This document shows positions 16,430-25,229 of a DNA stretch of 64,000 nt, piece by piece. A model generated the notes under the pieces. That model was not told the origin of the DNA. It did not search any database and saw nothing but the letters and a program-made list of their open reading frames with translations. Origin of the DNA: Miltoncostaea marina. Its GTDB lineage: Bacteria; Actinomycetota; Thermoleophilia; Miltoncostaeales; Miltoncostaeaceae. Position 1 is the first letter of the stretch, and every line of letters starts with the position of its first letter. The stretch is taken from the NCBI RefSeq assembly GCF_018141525.1, contig NZ_CP064655.1, positions 744,001 through 808,000 of the forward strand, given 5' to 3'. Made by a program: the position numbers and the translations under genes.

Positions 16430-17619
16430 GCGACCCCAGGATCGCGTCGCTCGCGCACCTGGCGGTGCGGGTGGGCGCCAACGTGCAGCCGGGGCAGGTC
16501 GTCTCGGTGAGCGCGCGCCCCGGCCAGGAGGCGCTCGCCCGCGCGATCGCCGACGCCGCCTACCGCGAGGGCGCCCGCTTCGTCGACCTCGCCTGGTTCG
16601 ACCCGTGGGTCAAGCTCGCCCGCCTGCGCCACGCGCCCGGCGACACGCTGGACTTCGTGCCGCCCTGGTACGGGCAGCGGGCCGTCGGCCTGGGGGAGGC
16701 CGGGGCCGCGACGATCGCGCTGGCCGGGCCCACGACCCCCGGCCTCTACGACGACGTCGACCCCGCGCGCGCCGGGCGCGACCGGCTGCCGTCGGTGCGC
16801 GAGGGCATCGAGGTGATCATGGCCGCGAAGGTCAACTGGACCGTCGTGCCCTGCCCCAACCCGGAGTGGGCGCGCCTGGTCTTCCCCGGCCTGGAGCCCG
16901 GCGCGGCGCTCGAGCGCCTGTGGGAGCAGGTGGCGCACGTCTGCCGGCTCGACGAGCCCGACCCCGCCGCGGCCTGGCGCGCGCGGTCGGCCGAGCTGGA
17001 GGCCTCGGCCGCGCGGCTGGACGCGCGCCGGCTGTCGGCCCTGCGCTTCACCGGCCCGGGGACCGACCTCACCGTGGGCCTGCTCCCCGGCTCGCGCTGG
17101 GTGGGCGGGGGGGACCGCCGCCGCGACGGGCTGGCGCACCTGCCCAACATCCCCACCGAGGAGGTCTTCACGACGCCCGACCCGGAGCGCACCGAGGGGG
17201 TCGTGACCGCCACCCGGCCGCTCGACCTGGGCGGCACGATCGTGGAGGGCCTGCGGGTGCGCTTCAGCGGCGGGCGCGCGGTGGAGATCACGGCCGACGC
17301 CGGCGCGGAGGCGCTGCGGGCGCGGGTCGCGGTCGACGAGGGCGGCTCGCGCCTGGGCGAGGTCGCGCTCGTGGACGGCAGCGGGCGGATCGGCCCGCTC
17401 GGCACCGTCTTCTACGACACCCTGCTGGACGAGAACGCCACGAGCCACATCGCGCTCGGCGCCGGCTACCCGAAGGGCGCCTCGGACGAGGGCGCGCCGC
17501 GGATCAACGACAGCCGCATCCACATCGACTTCATGATCGGCGGGCCGCAGGTCACGGTGCTCGGCGTCGGCCCCGACGGCCGCGAGGCCCCGGTGCTCGA
17601 GGGCGGCGCCTGGCGCTGA
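16426..17619 (+). CDS. M29-family metallo-aminopeptidase
   Basis: 397 residues typical of AmpS/PepS (M29). Metal-binding phrases are NIPTEEVFTTPD, VDEGGSRLGEVAL, NATSHIALG and RIHIDFMIG, with the N-terminal domain ending near FVDLAWFDP. It removes N-terminal residues from peptides in the cytoplasm. No ATG, GTG or TTG suits the N-terminus. CTG 16426 with GGGAGG six bases upstream gives the expected start (SDPRIASLAHLAVRV). It converges on the small 17641 gene. Confidence 0.9.
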   Translation: MSDPRIASLAHLAVRVGANVQPGQVVSVSARPGQEALARAIADAAYREGARFVDLAWFDPWVKLARLRHAPGDTLDFVPPWYGQRAVGLGEAGAATIALAGPTTPGLYDDVDPARAGRDRLPSVREGIEVIMAAKVNWTVVPCPNPEWARLVFPGLEPGAALERLWEQVAHVCRLDEPDPAAAWRARSAELEASAARLDARRLSALRFTGPGTDLTVGLLPGSRWVGGGDRRRDGLAHLPNIPTEEVFTTPDPERTEGVVTATRPLDLGGTIVEGLRVRFSGGRAVEITADAGAEALRARVAVDEGGSRLGEVALVDGSGRIGPLGTVFYDTLLDENATSHIALGAGYPKGASDEGAPRINDSRIHIDFMIGGPQVTVLGVGPDGREAPVLEGGAWR

Positions 17620-17640
17620 GCGCGGCCGGCCGGCCCGGGG

Positions 17641-17853
17641 TCAGGCGGCCTGGCGGCGCCGCTCGTTCTCGACGGCGCGCTCGAAGTAGGCGAGCACGTC
17701 GGCCGGGACGGGCCCGGGCGGCGGGTCGAGGTCCATCTCCGCCAGCCGGCGGGGGGACGCGGGGCGCGCGGGCGCCGGGGCGGGGGCGGGCGCCGGTCGG
17801 GACACGCGCAGGGTGTCGCCGTCGGCGTGGTCGAGGAAGGTGTGGGTGCTCAT
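17641..17853 (-). CDS. small protein downstream of the cation transporter
   Basis: 70 residues with an Ala-Pro repeat (APAPAPAPARPA) and a helical end (DVLAYFERAVENERRRQAA). The ATG overlaps the transporter's stop codon (ATGA), so the two are translated together. Family unknown; a regulatory or accessory role to the transporter is only a guess. Confidence 0.6.
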   Translation of the reverse strand: MSTHTFLDHADGDTLRVSRPAPAPAPAPARPASPRRLAEMDLDPPPGPVPADVLAYFERAVENERRRQAA

Positions 17854-18782
17854 GGCCCCGTGGTTCGCCGCCGGTCGCCGGCCTCCTCGGAAACGGGCGT
17901 TGCACGCGGCGAGTGGTCCTCCAGGTGGATGAGCACGTCCGTGTCGGGCAGGGCCCGGCGCACCGCCGACTTCACCCGCCCGCTCAGCGCGTGCCCCTCC
18001 CGCACGGTGGTCTCGGGCGGGACCACCATGTGCAGGTCGACGTGGCGCTTGCTGCCCGCACGACGGCCGCGCAGCGCGTGGAACGAGACGCCGTCCTCGC
18101 CGGCGAAGTCGTCGAGCACGCCGGCGATCGTGGCCAGCTCGTCGTCGGGGAGCGCCCGGTCCATCAGCACCTGGACGGCCCGCCAGGCCAGGCGGCCGCC
18201 GACGAACACGACGTAGCCCGCGATCGCCAGCGCGACGATGGCGTCGAGCGGCGTCCAGCCGGTGACGGCGACGAGCGCGAGCCCGAACGCTGCGCCGGCC
18301 GAGGTGAACACGTCCGAGCCGATGTGCGCGGCGTCGGCCTCGATGGCCGGCGAGCCGGTGCGGCGGGCCACCCGCCGCAGCCGCGCCGCGACGACCACGT
18401 TGACGAGGGCCGAGCCCGCCATCACGGCGATGGCCAGGTCGAGCCGGGCGATGGCCGTGCCGCCCTCCAACAGGCGGCGGACCGCCTCGACCGCCACCGC
18501 CGCGCCGGCCGCGAGCACGAGCGCGCCCTCGGCGGCCGCCGCCAGGTTCTCGCTCTTCTCGTGGCCGTAGGGGTGGTCCTCGTCGGCCGGGCGCGCCGCC
18601 GCCCGCACGCCGGCGAACGCGATGCCCGACGCCACGAGGTCGCCGGCCGAGTTGGCCGCGTCCGAGAGCACCGCCACCGACCCGGTGAGCAGGCCGATGG
18701 CCAGCTTCACGACGGCCTGCACGGCGTTCGACGCCACCGAGAGCAGCGCCGCGGCCCGGTTCTGTCGGTGGCGGTCGTCCAT
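17850..18782 (-). CDS. cation diffusion facilitator (Zn/Fe/Mn efflux)
   Basis: 310 residues. Membrane helices carry SVAVLSDAANSAGD and IEADAAHIGSDVFTS, the paired Asp/His transport sites of the CDF family, with DEDHPYGHEK between them. A soluble C-terminal domain has VDLHMVVPPETTVREGH and LIHLEDH. CDF proteins export divalent metals against protons. The first site has Ser in place of the usual His, as in some Fe/Mn members. TACCGT lies nine bases before the ATG with no ribosome-binding site. Confidence 0.93.
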   Translation of the reverse strand: MDDRHRQNRAAALLSVASNAVQAVVKLAIGLLTGSVAVLSDAANSAGDLVASGIAFAGVRAAARPADEDHPYGHEKSENLAAAAEGALVLAAGAAVAVEAVRRLLEGGTAIARLDLAIAVMAGSALVNVVVAARLRRVARRTGSPAIEADAAHIGSDVFTSAGAAFGLALVAVTGWTPLDAIVALAIAGYVVFVGGRLAWRAVQVLMDRALPDDELATIAGVLDDFAGEDGVSFHALRGRRAGSKRHVDLHMVVPPETTVREGHALSGRVKSAVRRALPDTDVLIHLEDHSPRATPVSEEAGDRRRTTGP

Positions 18783-18880
18783 CGGGGGCGGACGGTAGCC
18801 CGTTAGCCTGTTGCTACGTCAAGTCGCCGCCGCCGGCGCGGTCCGCCCGCTAGCCGCGGCTAACGGCCGGGAGGACCCGG

Positions 18881-19506
18881 ATGCCGCGCATGCCCCGGGC
18901 GCCCGCCGTGCGGGCGCGCATCGACCTGTACGACGCGCACGCCGCCGCGGTGCGCCTGGAGCCCGCGCCGGGCCGCTGGCCGGCGCACGAGCGGGCCGAC
19001 CGGCTGCGGCTGGGCGCCGCGGCGCGGCCCGGCGCCTGGTGGCGCCGGCGGTGCCGGCCGGGGCCTGGGACGCCTACCGGCGGGCGCTCGCGGCGCTCGC
19101 CGCCCGGCTCGCCGCGGCGGAGGCCGGCGCGCTGCCGGGCGACCTGATCCCGCTGGCGCCGTGGGGGCGCGGCGGCGTGGTGTCGGTGGTGCCCTGGCGC
19201 GGCGAGGGGCCGGCGCGGGCGGCGGTCGACCTGCTCGCCGCGCGCGCGGGGGTCACGCCGCGCCTGGCCGAGCGGCCGCGCGAGGCGGGTCCGGCGCTGG
19301 AGGTGGCGTCGCTGGCCGCCGTCGTGGCGCTGGCCGTCGACGCCCCGGCGGACCGGCTGGCGCTGGCGCTGGCGCTCGAGGGGGTGCTGGCATGGCACCG
19401 CGAGTCGGACCGGCGCTCGGCGCCGCGCGACGCGCTGGCCTTCGCCCTGGCGCACGCGGCCGGCCGCCTCGCCGAGGCCGGCCGCCCGGTCCCGCCCGGC
19501 CTGTAG
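18881..19506 (+). pseudogene. uncharacterised gene split by a frameshift
   Basis: GGGAGG precedes ATG 18881 and opens a good frame (ARIDLYDAHAAAVRLEP, then HERADRLRLGAAARPG) that degrades after about 19030. From there the neighbouring frame reads sensibly to a TAG at 19506 (VAPAVPAGAWDAYRRALAAL, then LAFALAHAAGRLAEAGR). Adding one base near 19030, within GC runs, joins the two. Either the gene is broken or the consensus lacks a base. The roughly 208-residue restored protein is Ala/Arg-rich and not recognised. Confidence 0.6.
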
Positions 19507-19533
19507 CCGCGGGCGGGGCCGGCCGGCGCGGTC

Positions 19534-21498
19534 CTAGGACCCCTCGCTGGAGCGGGCCGACTCCGCCATGCCCGCGATCTCCTGCACGACCTCCTCGTTG
19601 GCGAGCGTCGTCACGTCGCCGAGCTGCCGGTTCTCGGAGATGTCACGCAGCAGCCGCCGCATGATCTTGCCCGAGCGGGTCTTCGGCAGGTCGTCGGTCA
19701 GCACGATCGACTTCGGCCGGGCGATGGCACCGATCTTCGTGGCGACGTGCTGGCGCAGCTCGGCGATGATCGACTCGTCGCCGGTGGCGTGGCCCTTCAG
19801 GGTGACGAAGGCGGCGATCGCCTGGCCGGTGGTGGCGTCGGCGCGGCCCACCACCGCCGCCTCGGCCACCAGCGGGTGGTCGACCAGCGCGCTCTCGATC
19901 TCGATCGTCGACAGGCGGTGGCCCGAGACGTTCATCACGTCGTCGATGCGCCCGAGCAGCCAGTAGTCGCCGTCGTCGTCGCGGCGGGCGCCGTCGCCGG
20001 CCAGGTACATGCCCTCGTACGTGCTCCAGTACGTGTCGACGTAGCGCTCGTCGTCGCCGTAGAGGGTCCGCAGCATCGCCGGCCACGGCCTGCGCAGCAC
20101 GAGGTAGCCGCCCTGGCCCAGCGGCACGCTCTCGCCGCGGGCGTCGACCACGTCGGCAGTGATGCCGGGCAGCGGCCGGGTGGCGGAGCCGGGCTTGAGG
20201 GTGGTCACGCCCGGCAGCGGCGAGATCATGATCTGGCCGGTCTCGGTCTGCCACCAGGTGTCGACCACCGGCACCCGCTCGCCGCCGATGTGGGTGCGGT
20301 ACCAGATCCAGGCCTCGGGGTTGATCGGCTCGCCCACCGTGCCGAGCAGGCGGATGGACGAGAGGTCGTGGCGCTCGGGGTACTCGGTGCCCCACTTCAT
20401 GAAGCTGCGGATGGCGGTGGGCGCGCAGTAGAGGATCGTGACGCCGTACCTGGCCACGATGCTCCACCAGCGGTCCTTGTCGGGGGTGCTCGGCGCGCCC
20501 TCGTAGAGCACGCTGGTCGCCCCGTTGGCGAGCGGCCCGTAGACGATGTACGAGTGCCCGGTGACCCAGCCGACGTCGGCGGCGCACCAGTAGACGTCGT
20601 CGTCCTTCAGGTCGAAGCACCAGCGGTGGGTCGCGGCCACGCCGGTCAGGTAGCCGCCGGTGGTGTGCAGGATGCCCTTGGGCTTCCCGGTGCTGCCGCT
20701 CGTGTAGAGGATGTAGAGCGGGTCCTCGGCCGCCATGCGCTCCGGGTCGCACTCGGCCGGCTGGTCGGCCACGAGCTCGTGGTACCAGACGTCGCGCCCC
20801 TCGCTCCAGGCGATCTCGCTCTCGGTGCGCCGCACCACGACGCTCGTGTGCACGTCGGGGCACGACTCCAGGGCCGCGTCGGCGTTCCGCTTCAGGGGGA
20901 TCACCTTGCCGGCGCGCCAGCTGCCGTCGGCGGTGATGAGCGCGGTGCAGCCGCAGTCGATGATGCGGTCGCGCAGGCTGTCGGGCGAGAAGCCGCCGAA
21001 GACCACCGTGTGCGGCGCGCCGATGCGGGCGCAGGCGAGGATGGCCACGACGGCCTCGGGCACCATGCCCAGGTAGATCGCCACCCGGTCGCCCTTGCCG
21101 ATCCCGCGGGCGCGCAGGCCGTTGGCCAGGCGGCAGACCCGCTCGTGGAGGTCGCGGTACGTGATGTCCAGGCGCTCGCCCGGCTCGCCCTCCCAATGGA
21201 ACGCCACCCGGTCGCCGCGCGCCGCCAGGTGGCGGTCGAGGCAGTTGACGCTCGCGTTGAGCACGCCGTCGGTGAACCACTTGAAGAACGGCGGGTTCGC
21301 GGCGTCGCAGGCGACCGTCGGCGGCGTGTACCAGTCGAGGATCTCGCGCGCCTGCTCGAGCCAGAACGCCTCGGGGTCGGCCGCGGCCCGGTCGTAGAGC
21401 TCGGCCGTCGCGACGGCGCTCGCGGCGAAGTCGTCCGGCGGCGGGAACCGGCGGTCCTCGGACTCCAGGGACCTGATCGTCGGGCCGTCACTGCTCAT
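19534..21498 (-). CDS. acsA: acetyl-CoA synthetase
   Basis: 654 residues, the full length of AMP-forming acetyl-CoA synthetase. The ATP-binding loop is YTSGSTGKPKGILHTTGGYL; other marks are DTWWQTETGQIMISP (acetate pocket), GRIDDVMNVSGHRLST and the acylated lysine in TRSGKIMRRLLR. It makes acetyl-CoA from acetate. GGAGGAG lies eight bases before the ATG. In related bacteria the terminal lysine is controlled by acetylation, but no acetyltransferase is nearby. Confidence 0.97.
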   Translation of the reverse strand: MSSDGPTIRSLESEDRRFPPPDDFAASAVATAELYDRAAADPEAFWLEQAREILDWYTPPTVACDAANPPFFKWFTDGVLNASVNCLDRHLAARGDRVAFHWEGEPGERLDITYRDLHERVCRLANGLRARGIGKGDRVAIYLGMVPEAVVAILACARIGAPHTVVFGGFSPDSLRDRIIDCGCTALITADGSWRAGKVIPLKRNADAALESCPDVHTSVVVRRTESEIAWSEGRDVWYHELVADQPAECDPERMAAEDPLYILYTSGSTGKPKGILHTTGGYLTGVAATHRWCFDLKDDDVYWCAADVGWVTGHSYIVYGPLANGATSVLYEGAPSTPDKDRWWSIVARYGVTILYCAPTAIRSFMKWGTEYPERHDLSSIRLLGTVGEPINPEAWIWYRTHIGGERVPVVDTWWQTETGQIMISPLPGVTTLKPGSATRPLPGITADVVDARGESVPLGQGGYLVLRRPWPAMLRTLYGDDERYVDTYWSTYEGMYLAGDGARRDDDGDYWLLGRIDDVMNVSGHRLSTIEIESALVDHPLVAEAAVVGRADATTGQAIAAFVTLKGHATGDESIIAELRQHVATKIGAIARPKSIVLTDDLPKTRSGKIMRRLLRDISENRQLGDVTTLANEEVVQEIAGMAESARSSEGS

Positions 21499-21615
21499 GG
21501 CGTGCGCTCCTCCCGGGTGTCGGGCTCGTCCTGTGAGAGCCGGGGGACATCGTAACGCCCGCCACGATCGGCGCCCGCCCCGCGGTCCGTCGGCGCGCGC
21601 GGTTAGGTTTCCCGC

Positions 21616-22119
21616 ATGGAGCTGCTGCCCGGCGAGACGATCCTCTGGCAGGGCCGCCCGTCGTGGCGCGCCCACCTGAGCCACTTCCTCGTGTGGATCC
21701 CGCTCGCGCTGCTGCCCGTGATCATCGCCGGCATCGTGCGCGCCAACGACGCGGGCACCGGGCTGCCCTACTGGCAGTGGCTCGCCATCTCGCTGCTGCT
21801 GGTGGCGGGCGTGGTGGTCTACGACGGCCTGCGGCGCTACGCGACACTCTACGTGGTCACCACGGAGCGGCTGCGGGTGCGCACCGGCATCCTCAGCCGC
21901 CGCGAGAAGACGGCGGCCTTCGGGCGGGTGCAGAACGTCAACGTCTCGCAGAGCCTCATGGACCGCCTGCTGCGCGTCGGCACGGTCGAGTTCGACACCG
22001 CCGGCTCCGACGTGTCCGACAGCGGCTTCGACTACGCGGGCATCGCCGACCCGCACGGGCTGGTGCGCATCGTGGCCCACCATTCGCGCGTGGGGGACGA
22101 GCCCACGGTGGGCCTCTGA
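21616..22119 (+). CDS. bacterial PH-domain membrane protein
   Basis: 167 residues. It opens with MELLPGETILWQGRPSWRAH, the standard start of YdbS/YdbT-type PH proteins, followed by two membrane helices (about 26-42 and 56-75) and a PH core (YVVTTERLRVRTGILSRRE, FGRVQNVNVSQSL). The role of such proteins is unclear. TAGGTT (21604-21609) ends six bases before the ATG, so the message is leaderless. Confidence 0.86.
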   Translation: MELLPGETILWQGRPSWRAHLSHFLVWIPLALLPVIIAGIVRANDAGTGLPYWQWLAISLLLVAGVVVYDGLRRYATLYVVTTERLRVRTGILSRREKTAAFGRVQNVNVSQSLMDRLLRVGTVEFDTAGSDVSDSGFDYAGIADPHGLVRIVAHHSRVGDEPTVGL

Positions 22120-22139
22120 TCCAGGTGACCGGGGTCCTC

Positions 22140-22223
22140 ATGTCGACCCCGACGCGGCCGAAGAGGGGGGCGACATCAACCCGCCGGCACCCGCGACCGG
22201 CGCCTCCCAGGAGACCCGCGTGA
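22140..22223 (+). CDS. putative Arg/Pro-rich mini-ORF, 27 residues
   Basis: ATG 22140 opens a frame rich in Arg, Pro and Thr (MSTPTRPKRGATSTRR...) that stops at TGA 22221-22223. The stop overlaps the GTG of the next gene (GTGA). There is no clear promoter immediately before it; it may be carried on the PH-protein message. It could be a real small protein, a coupling leader, or the product of a missing base. Confidence 0.3.
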   Translation: MSTPTRPKRGATSTRRHPRPAPPRRPA

Positions 22224-22567
22224 CCCCGCCGACCGCCGCCCTGCCGAGCCTCCCCGCGCCGGCGCCCGTCGCCCCGCGCCGTCGCAGCCGGGCCAAGCCG
22301 AAGCCCCCCCGCCCGCGCGTCGTGGTGATGTCCGAGCTCCGCGGCCTCGGCGGCCTCGTGCTGGAGCAGGCCCTGCTCGACCGCGACGCCGAGCCCCAGG
22401 TGAGCCTCGTCGTGTGGGCCAACCGCCTCGCCGCCGAGCTGGACGTGGAGGGGGCGGGGAGCCCCCCGACCTACCGCGAGCTGATGCAGCGCATCGTGCT
22501 GATCCACCGCCGCGCCCTCGCCGACCCCGAGCGCCCGATGGTGGCGCTGCCGCCCGCGCCCAGGTAG
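22220..22567 (+). CDS. small basic protein, 115 residues
   Basis: The N-terminus is basic and Pro-rich (RRRSRAKPKPPRPR); the rest is a compact domain (LRGLGGLVLEQALLDRDAEP, then YRELMQRIVLIHRRA). AGGAG lies six bases before the GTG. No family recognised. The basic tail suggests nucleic-acid or membrane contact, which is only inference. Confidence 0.65.
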   Translation: MTPPTAALPSLPAPAPVAPRRRSRAKPKPPRPRVVVMSELRGLGGLVLEQALLDRDAEPQVSLVVWANRLAAELDVEGAGSPPTYRELMQRIVLIHRRALADPERPMVALPPAPR

Positions 22568-22570
22568 CGC

Positions 22571-22756
22571 TCAGCCGTCGGATCCCGGGCCGCCGAGGTC
22601 GTCCGGGTTCGCGACGGCCAGCGTGCCGAGGCCGATGAACGCGGCGAGGAGCACCACGCCGGCGACGCGCGCAACCGCGTGATCGACCACGATCAGCAGG
22701 GCCGCGCCCGCCGCCAGGCACGCCAGCGCCGCGCCCATGATGGCCCTGGGCGTCAC
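22571..22756 (-). CDS. small two-helix membrane protein after cydB
   Basis: 61 residues with two likely membrane helices (about 6-24 and 32-48) and a short acidic end (ANPDDLGGPGSDG). Its GTG overlaps the cydB stop (GTGA), so it belongs to the cytochrome bd operon. Small subunits such as CydX, CydS or CydH accompany bd oxidases in other bacteria but are usually single-pass. This could be an analogue. Confidence 0.65.
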   Translation of the reverse strand: MTPRAIMGAALACLAAGAALLIVVDHAVARVAGVVLLAAFIGLGTLAVANPDDLGGPGSDG

Positions 22757-23784
22757 GGCAGCGGCGCCCCCGATCCCGGCGCGGGGTCCTTGTCCAGCCG
22801 CCCGCGCAGCACGAGCCGGAAGAGGTAGGCGAGCGAGGGCACCAGCACGAGCGCCCCGATCCCGCTCGACACCAGCACGGCGAGGAGCGTCGGCCGCCCC
22901 GCGGCCGCCTCATCGATCGTCAGCTCGCCGGGGAGCAGCGCGGGCGACTGGGCCACGGCCCAGCCCCAGAGCACCGCGGCCACGGCCAGGGCGCCGGTCA
23001 CGCGCGCGAGCCCCAGCAGGCGCCGCCACACCAGCACGAGGGTCGCCACGCCGGCCGCTCCGGACAGCACGACGATCGGAAGCGCCTCCTCCACGAGCCC
23101 GTCGTAGAGCGGGCGTGCGTCCTCGCGGACCACCGCCAGGCCGCCCAGCGCGAGCGCGCCCGCCGCAACGCCCGAGGCGAGGGCGCGGGCGCGGAAGGCC
23201 TCGACGAGCTCGGCGCGCCCCGTGCGACGGGCGTCGGCGGCCAGGTAGACGGCCGCCAGGTGGGCACCGGTCGCCACCGCGACCGCCCCCGCCAGGACGG
23301 AGGTGGGGTTCCACCAGCTCGCCACGGCGTCGCCCGCCGCGTTGCCGACCGGCACCCGCCCCGAGGCGATCGCGCCGAGGGCGGCCGCGAGGAAGAACGG
23401 CGTCAGCAGCGATGAGGTGGCGAACAGGGCGCCGTACCAGCGGCGCGCGCGCGGGCCGCCGCCGACGCCGCGCGTGGCGAAGGCGGCGCCGCGGAGGATG
23501 ATCCCCACGGCCGCCAGGAAGAGCGGCACGTAGAGCGTCGAGGCGACCGAGCCGAACGCCACCGGGAACGCCGTCCAGGTCACCACCAGCACGAAGATCA
23601 GCCAGACGTGGTTGGCCTCCCAGACTGGGCCCATGGAGCTCTCCACGAGCCGGTGCACCTCCCGGCGGCGACGTCGTCCGGCCGTCAGCTCCCACAGCCC
23701 CGTGCCGAAGTCGGCGCCGCCGAGCACCGCGTAGGCCGTGAGGCCGAGCATCACGAGCACGGCGCACGCGTCGGCCAGGCTCAC
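22753..23784 (-). CDS. cydB: cytochrome bd oxidase subunit II
   Basis: 343 residues with about nine membrane helices. Typical CydB phrases are YAVLGGADFGTGLWELTAG, MGPVWEANHVWLIFVLVV and TAFPVAFGS. CydB pairs with CydA to hold the quinol oxidase, which reduces oxygen without pumping protons. GTG overlaps the cydA stop. No cydDC assembly transporter is seen in the window. Confidence 0.94.
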   Translation of the reverse strand: MSLADACAVLVMLGLTAYAVLGGADFGTGLWELTAGRRRRREVHRLVESSMGPVWEANHVWLIFVLVVTWTAFPVAFGSVASTLYVPLFLAAVGIILRGAAFATRGVGGGPRARRWYGALFATSSLLTPFFLAAALGAIASGRVPVGNAAGDAVASWWNPTSVLAGAVAVATGAHLAAVYLAADARRTGRAELVEAFRARALASGVAAGALALGGLAVVREDARPLYDGLVEEALPIVVLSGAAGVATLVLVWRRLLGLARVTGALAVAAVLWGWAVAQSPALLPGELTIDEAAAGRPTLLAVLVSSGIGALVLVPSLAYLFRLVLRGRLDKDPAPGSGAPLP

Positions 23785-25184
23785 GCCGGCCTCCGCGGCA
23801 GGGTCGACGCGCCCTCGACCTCCTCGTCGAGCGGCGCACGTGCCACCCGGCGCAGCATCCAGACCGCCACCGCCGACAGCGCCGCGTACACCGCGGCGAC
23901 AAACCCGTACCCGACGGGGATGCCGTCCGCGGCGGTCACCGCCTCCTCCACCCGCATGACGCGGTAGACGATCCACGGCTGGCGGCCGACCTCGGTGACG
24001 ATCCAGCCGCAGATCAGCGCGACGACGGCCGCCGGGCCGGCGAGGACGGCCGCCCGGTGGAACCACGGCGAGGCCGGCGGCCCGCGCCGCCGCCACCACG
24101 CGACGACGAACAGCACGCCCAGCAGCGCGAGCGCGGACCCGATGCCGACCATCGCCTGGAAGGCCAGCCGCACCACGTTGACGGGCGGCCGCTCGTCCGG
24201 CGGCACGCTGTCGAGACCGGCGACGACCGCGTCGGGATCGTGGGCGGCGAGCAGCGAGAGCATGCGCGGCAGCTCGATGCCGCCGATCACCTCGCCGTCG
24301 CGGTACCAGCCGCCGAGGTGCAGCGAGGCGCCCGCCTGGGTCGAGCCGAGGCCCTCGAACGCGGCCAGCTTGACCGGCTGGGTCTCGCCCACCTGGCGGG
24401 CCGCCCAGTCGCCGACCACCACCTGGGCGGGGCTCGCGAGCGCGGCGACGGTGAACGGCACGAGGAACGCCACCCGGTGGTAGCGGTCGCGCCGCCCGCG
24501 CAGCAGACCCCACGCGTAGACCCCGGCGACGCAGAAGCCGGCGACCATGTAGCCCGCCAGCAGCATGTGCACCAGCTCGTGCCAGACGTGGTCGTTCAGC
24601 AGCGCGTCCACCGGGCGGACGTCGGTCACCCGGCCGTCCTCGAGGCTGAAGCCGGTCGGGGCGTTCATCCAGCCGTTGACCATGAGCACGAACATCGACC
24701 CGGTGACGCCGGCGATCGCGACCGGGATCCCGGTGAGGAAGTGCACCCAAGCCGGCAGACGGTCCCACCCGTAGACGTAGATCGCGATGAAGATCGCCTC
24801 CACGAAGAACGAGAAGCCCTCGAGCGCGAAGCCGAGCCCGAAGACGTCGCCGAACGTCGCCATGAACTCGGGCCACAGCATTCCGAGCTCGAACGAGAGG
24901 ATCGTCCCGGAGACCACGCCGACGGCGAACAGGACCAGCATCGCCTTGGACCAGCGCTTGGCGATGACGCGGTAGAGGGGGTCGCCCGTGCGCAGGTGGA
25001 GCGCCTCCATGAAGAGCACGATCGCCGGGAACGCCACCCCGAAGCACACGATGACGATGTGCCATCCCAGCGAGAGCGCCTGCATCTGGCGCGCCTGGAA
25101 CAGGTGCTCCTGCTCCGGCGCGCCGCCCAGCGCCCCCGACGCCTGCAGCGCGAGGCCGGCGAGCGAGGCGATGAGGTCGGTCAC
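23781..25184 (-). CDS. cydA: cytochrome bd oxidase subunit I
   Basis: 467 residues. LSLGWHIVIVCFGVAFP carries the haem b595 histidine; KRWSKAMLVLFAVGVVSGT and FALEGFSFFVEAIFIAIYVY hold conserved glutamates of the proton path, and a further histidine pair occurs in NDHVWHELVHMLLAGY. The Q-loop is the short type, as in many Gram-positive bd oxidases. GGGAGG lies eight bases before the GTG, and TACGAT further up is a likely -10 box, so this operon is leadered. Confidence 0.95.
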   Translation of the reverse strand: MTDLIASLAGLALQASGALGGAPEQEHLFQARQMQALSLGWHIVIVCFGVAFPAIVLFMEALHLRTGDPLYRVIAKRWSKAMLVLFAVGVVSGTILSFELGMLWPEFMATFGDVFGLGFALEGFSFFVEAIFIAIYVYGWDRLPAWVHFLTGIPVAIAGVTGSMFVLMVNGWMNAPTGFSLEDGRVTDVRPVDALLNDHVWHELVHMLLAGYMVAGFCVAGVYAWGLLRGRRDRYHRVAFLVPFTVAALASPAQVVVGDWAARQVGETQPVKLAAFEGLGSTQAGASLHLGGWYRDGEVIGGIELPRMLSLLAAHDPDAVVAGLDSVPPDERPPVNVVRLAFQAMVGIGSALALLGVLFVVAWWRRRGPPASPWFHRAAVLAGPAAVVALICGWIVTEVGRQPWIVYRVMRVEEAVTAADGIPVGYGFVAAVYAALSAVAVWMLRRVARAPLDEEVEGASTLPRRPA

Positions 25185-25229
25185 GTGCGGGTCCTCCCGG
25201 CCGCGGGCCCCTATCGTACCTCAGCGAGC

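Noticed and set aside
18811-19030. A start of the 18.9 kb gene in the frame used by its second half
   Set aside because: That frame reads as Ala/Arg/Gly shadow before 19030, whereas the other frame has a ribosome-binding site and better coding character.
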